DNA from: Marinobacterium litorale DSM 23545
Lineage (GTDB): Bacteria; Pseudomonadota; Gammaproteobacteria; Pseudomonadales; Balneatricaceae
NCBI RefSeq assembly: GCF_000428985.1
Contig: NZ_AUAZ01000016.1
Location: 1-64,000 of the forward strand
DNA: 64,000 bases
Reading direction: 5' to 3'
A model generated the notes under the pieces. The model saw nothing but the letters and a program-made list of their open reading frames with translations. It was not told where the DNA came from and did not search any database. Made by a program: the position numbers and the translations under genes. Positions 63,348-64,000 of the stretch are shown here, one piece after another; within the stretch, counting starts at the first letter, position 1; each line of letters starts with the position of its first letter.

Positions 63348-64000
63348 CTATGGCTGTTTAATGAAGGTAACTTCGAAGGCCTTGCTAGACCGAAACTGCT
63401 GCAACCGGTTAGCAAACGCGAAGGCTTCATTCATCTCGTAGTGCTGGAAGATGTCCAACCCTCGATCCAGCGAAATCTTCCAGCCGTGGTCTGTAACGAT
63501 ATGACGGGCATGAATGGTCCCGCTTTCGTCAAACTGCCAGGTGAAGTCGATGCCCACGGTGCGAGCGGATTCCTGGATCTTTTCAAAACTCTCGTCTTGC
63601 AGATCCCCCTTGAACTCGTCCCGGACGGTGATGAGGTGAACCGCCACTTCATCTTCCTCGGCCTTGTTCTTCACGATGGCCTCGAGAAACTCCATGAAAT
63701 TGCGGATCTGGTAGAAAAGCCGAATGTAGGGGTCTGTGACGGTGATCTTGCGGGCGCCCTTCAGGTATGCGCCAAACAAGCCGTCGAATGAGATGCCTTT
63801 TTGGTTCTCCTGGAAGGTCAGGTGTTTTTCCTCCAGCGCAGGCTCAGGGGCGCGGGGCTCTTTGGGCTCGCCACCTTTAACGTCTACTGCTGGCTCGGGC
63901 TCTAATCCCCCGTCATCAGGAGTAGACACTGTCTGATGGTAGTAACCCGGATACTCTTCTTCCTCAAGTGTGGTGACCAACGTTTCCTGGCCCTGCTGAT
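63348..64000 (-). CDS. C-terminal part of a protein with an MIT_C-like (PLD-type) domain
   Basis: The minus-strand frame is open to the window edge, so the gene starts outside. About 217 residues are visible: a low-complexity acidic and proline-rich linker (EEEEYPGYYHQ, EPKEPRAPEPALEEKH), then a domain with ISFDGLFGAYLKGARKITVTD, IRNFMEFLEAIVK and ARHIVTDHGWKISLDRGLDI. This looks like the phospholipase D-like MIT_C domain found at the C-terminus of some bacterial Lon-like ATPases, including, as I recall with limited certainty, some BrxL proteins of BREX phage-defence systems. The N-terminal part is needed to decide. Confidence 0.6.
   Translation of the reverse strand, partial: QQGQETLVTTLEEEEYPGYYHQTVSTPDDGGLEPEPAVDVKGGEPKEPRAPEPALEEKHLTFQENQKGISFDGLFGAYLKGARKITVTDPYIRLFYQIRNFMEFLEAIVKNKAEEDEVAVHLITVRDEFKGDLQDESFEKIQESARTVGIDFTWQFDESGTIHARHIVTDHGWKISLDRGLDIFQHYEMNEAFAFANRLQQFRSSKAFEVTFIKQP

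Noticed and set aside
1-64000. CRISPR arrays, complete insertion sequences or transposases
   Set aside because: No regularly spaced repeats were seen and no open frame resembles a transposase; the gspF-phoX break has no element at the join.

Overview
This is a gammaproteobacterial chromosome segment of moderately high G+C. Gene content and order recall Pseudomonas and marine Oceanospirillales-type relatives: ubiB-hisI-hisE-tatABC; polA-(sRNA)-engB-cytochrome c4-dsbA-diguanylate cyclase; DUF2782-homoserine kinase; pstSCAB-phoU; ubiCA-phoBR. The species cannot be fixed from the sequence; the first 111 bases are only the 5' end of a 16S rRNA gene on the minus strand.

Layout. 1-600: 16S start, boxA and two tandem rRNA promoters. 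620-4502: tat operon 1 with hisIE and ubiB. 4557-17025: housekeeping block (diguanylate cyclase, dsbA, cytochrome c4, engB, an ErsA/Spot 42-like sRNA, polA, thrB, uvrD with a LexA-like box, an anion transporter, a thioesterase). 17182-29014: phosphate block (pstSCAB, a chemoreceptor, phoU, ubiCA, phoBR). 29011-32281: cysZ and small genes. 32555-46833: cyclic-di-GMP block with a two-component phosphodiesterase and two separate operons that couple a periplasmic binding protein to a membrane GGDEF-EAL protein. 46935-55267: a second complete tatABC operon, type II secretion genes gspN-M-L-J-I-H-G, a broken gspF, a broken phoX and a displaced gspK. 55313-57388: a molybdopterin oxidoreductase. 57599-64000: an accessory region with an AlbA_2 protein, a restriction-like remnant, a serine recombinase, small mobile-element genes and the end of an MIT_C-like protein that runs off the window.

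The main theme is phosphate starvation. Six promoters (pstS, chemoreceptor, phoU, phoB, second tatA, gspK) can each be read as an 18-bp Pho box (two 7-bp half-sites 4 bp apart) followed after exactly 10 bp by a -10-like hexamer. This puts a duplicated Tat translocase and a type II secretion gene in the same predicted regulon as Pst and PhoBR. The phosphatase PhoX, a family known to use Tat, lies inside the secretion cluster. I infer a phosphate-controlled two-step export route (Tat2, then type II secretion) for PhoX. In this sequence it is broken: gspF and phoX have both lost their 5' parts at one junction near 53226-53231, consistent with a deletion (or an assembly collapse) that removed the rest of gspF, presumably gspC-E, and the front of phoX.

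A second theme is cyclic-di-GMP signalling: five GGDEF/EAL-type proteins lie between 4.5 and 46 kb, two of them paired with solute-binding proteins that have no transporter genes beside them (one like NspS-MbaA of Vibrio, the other PhnD-like with a predicted outer-membrane protein).
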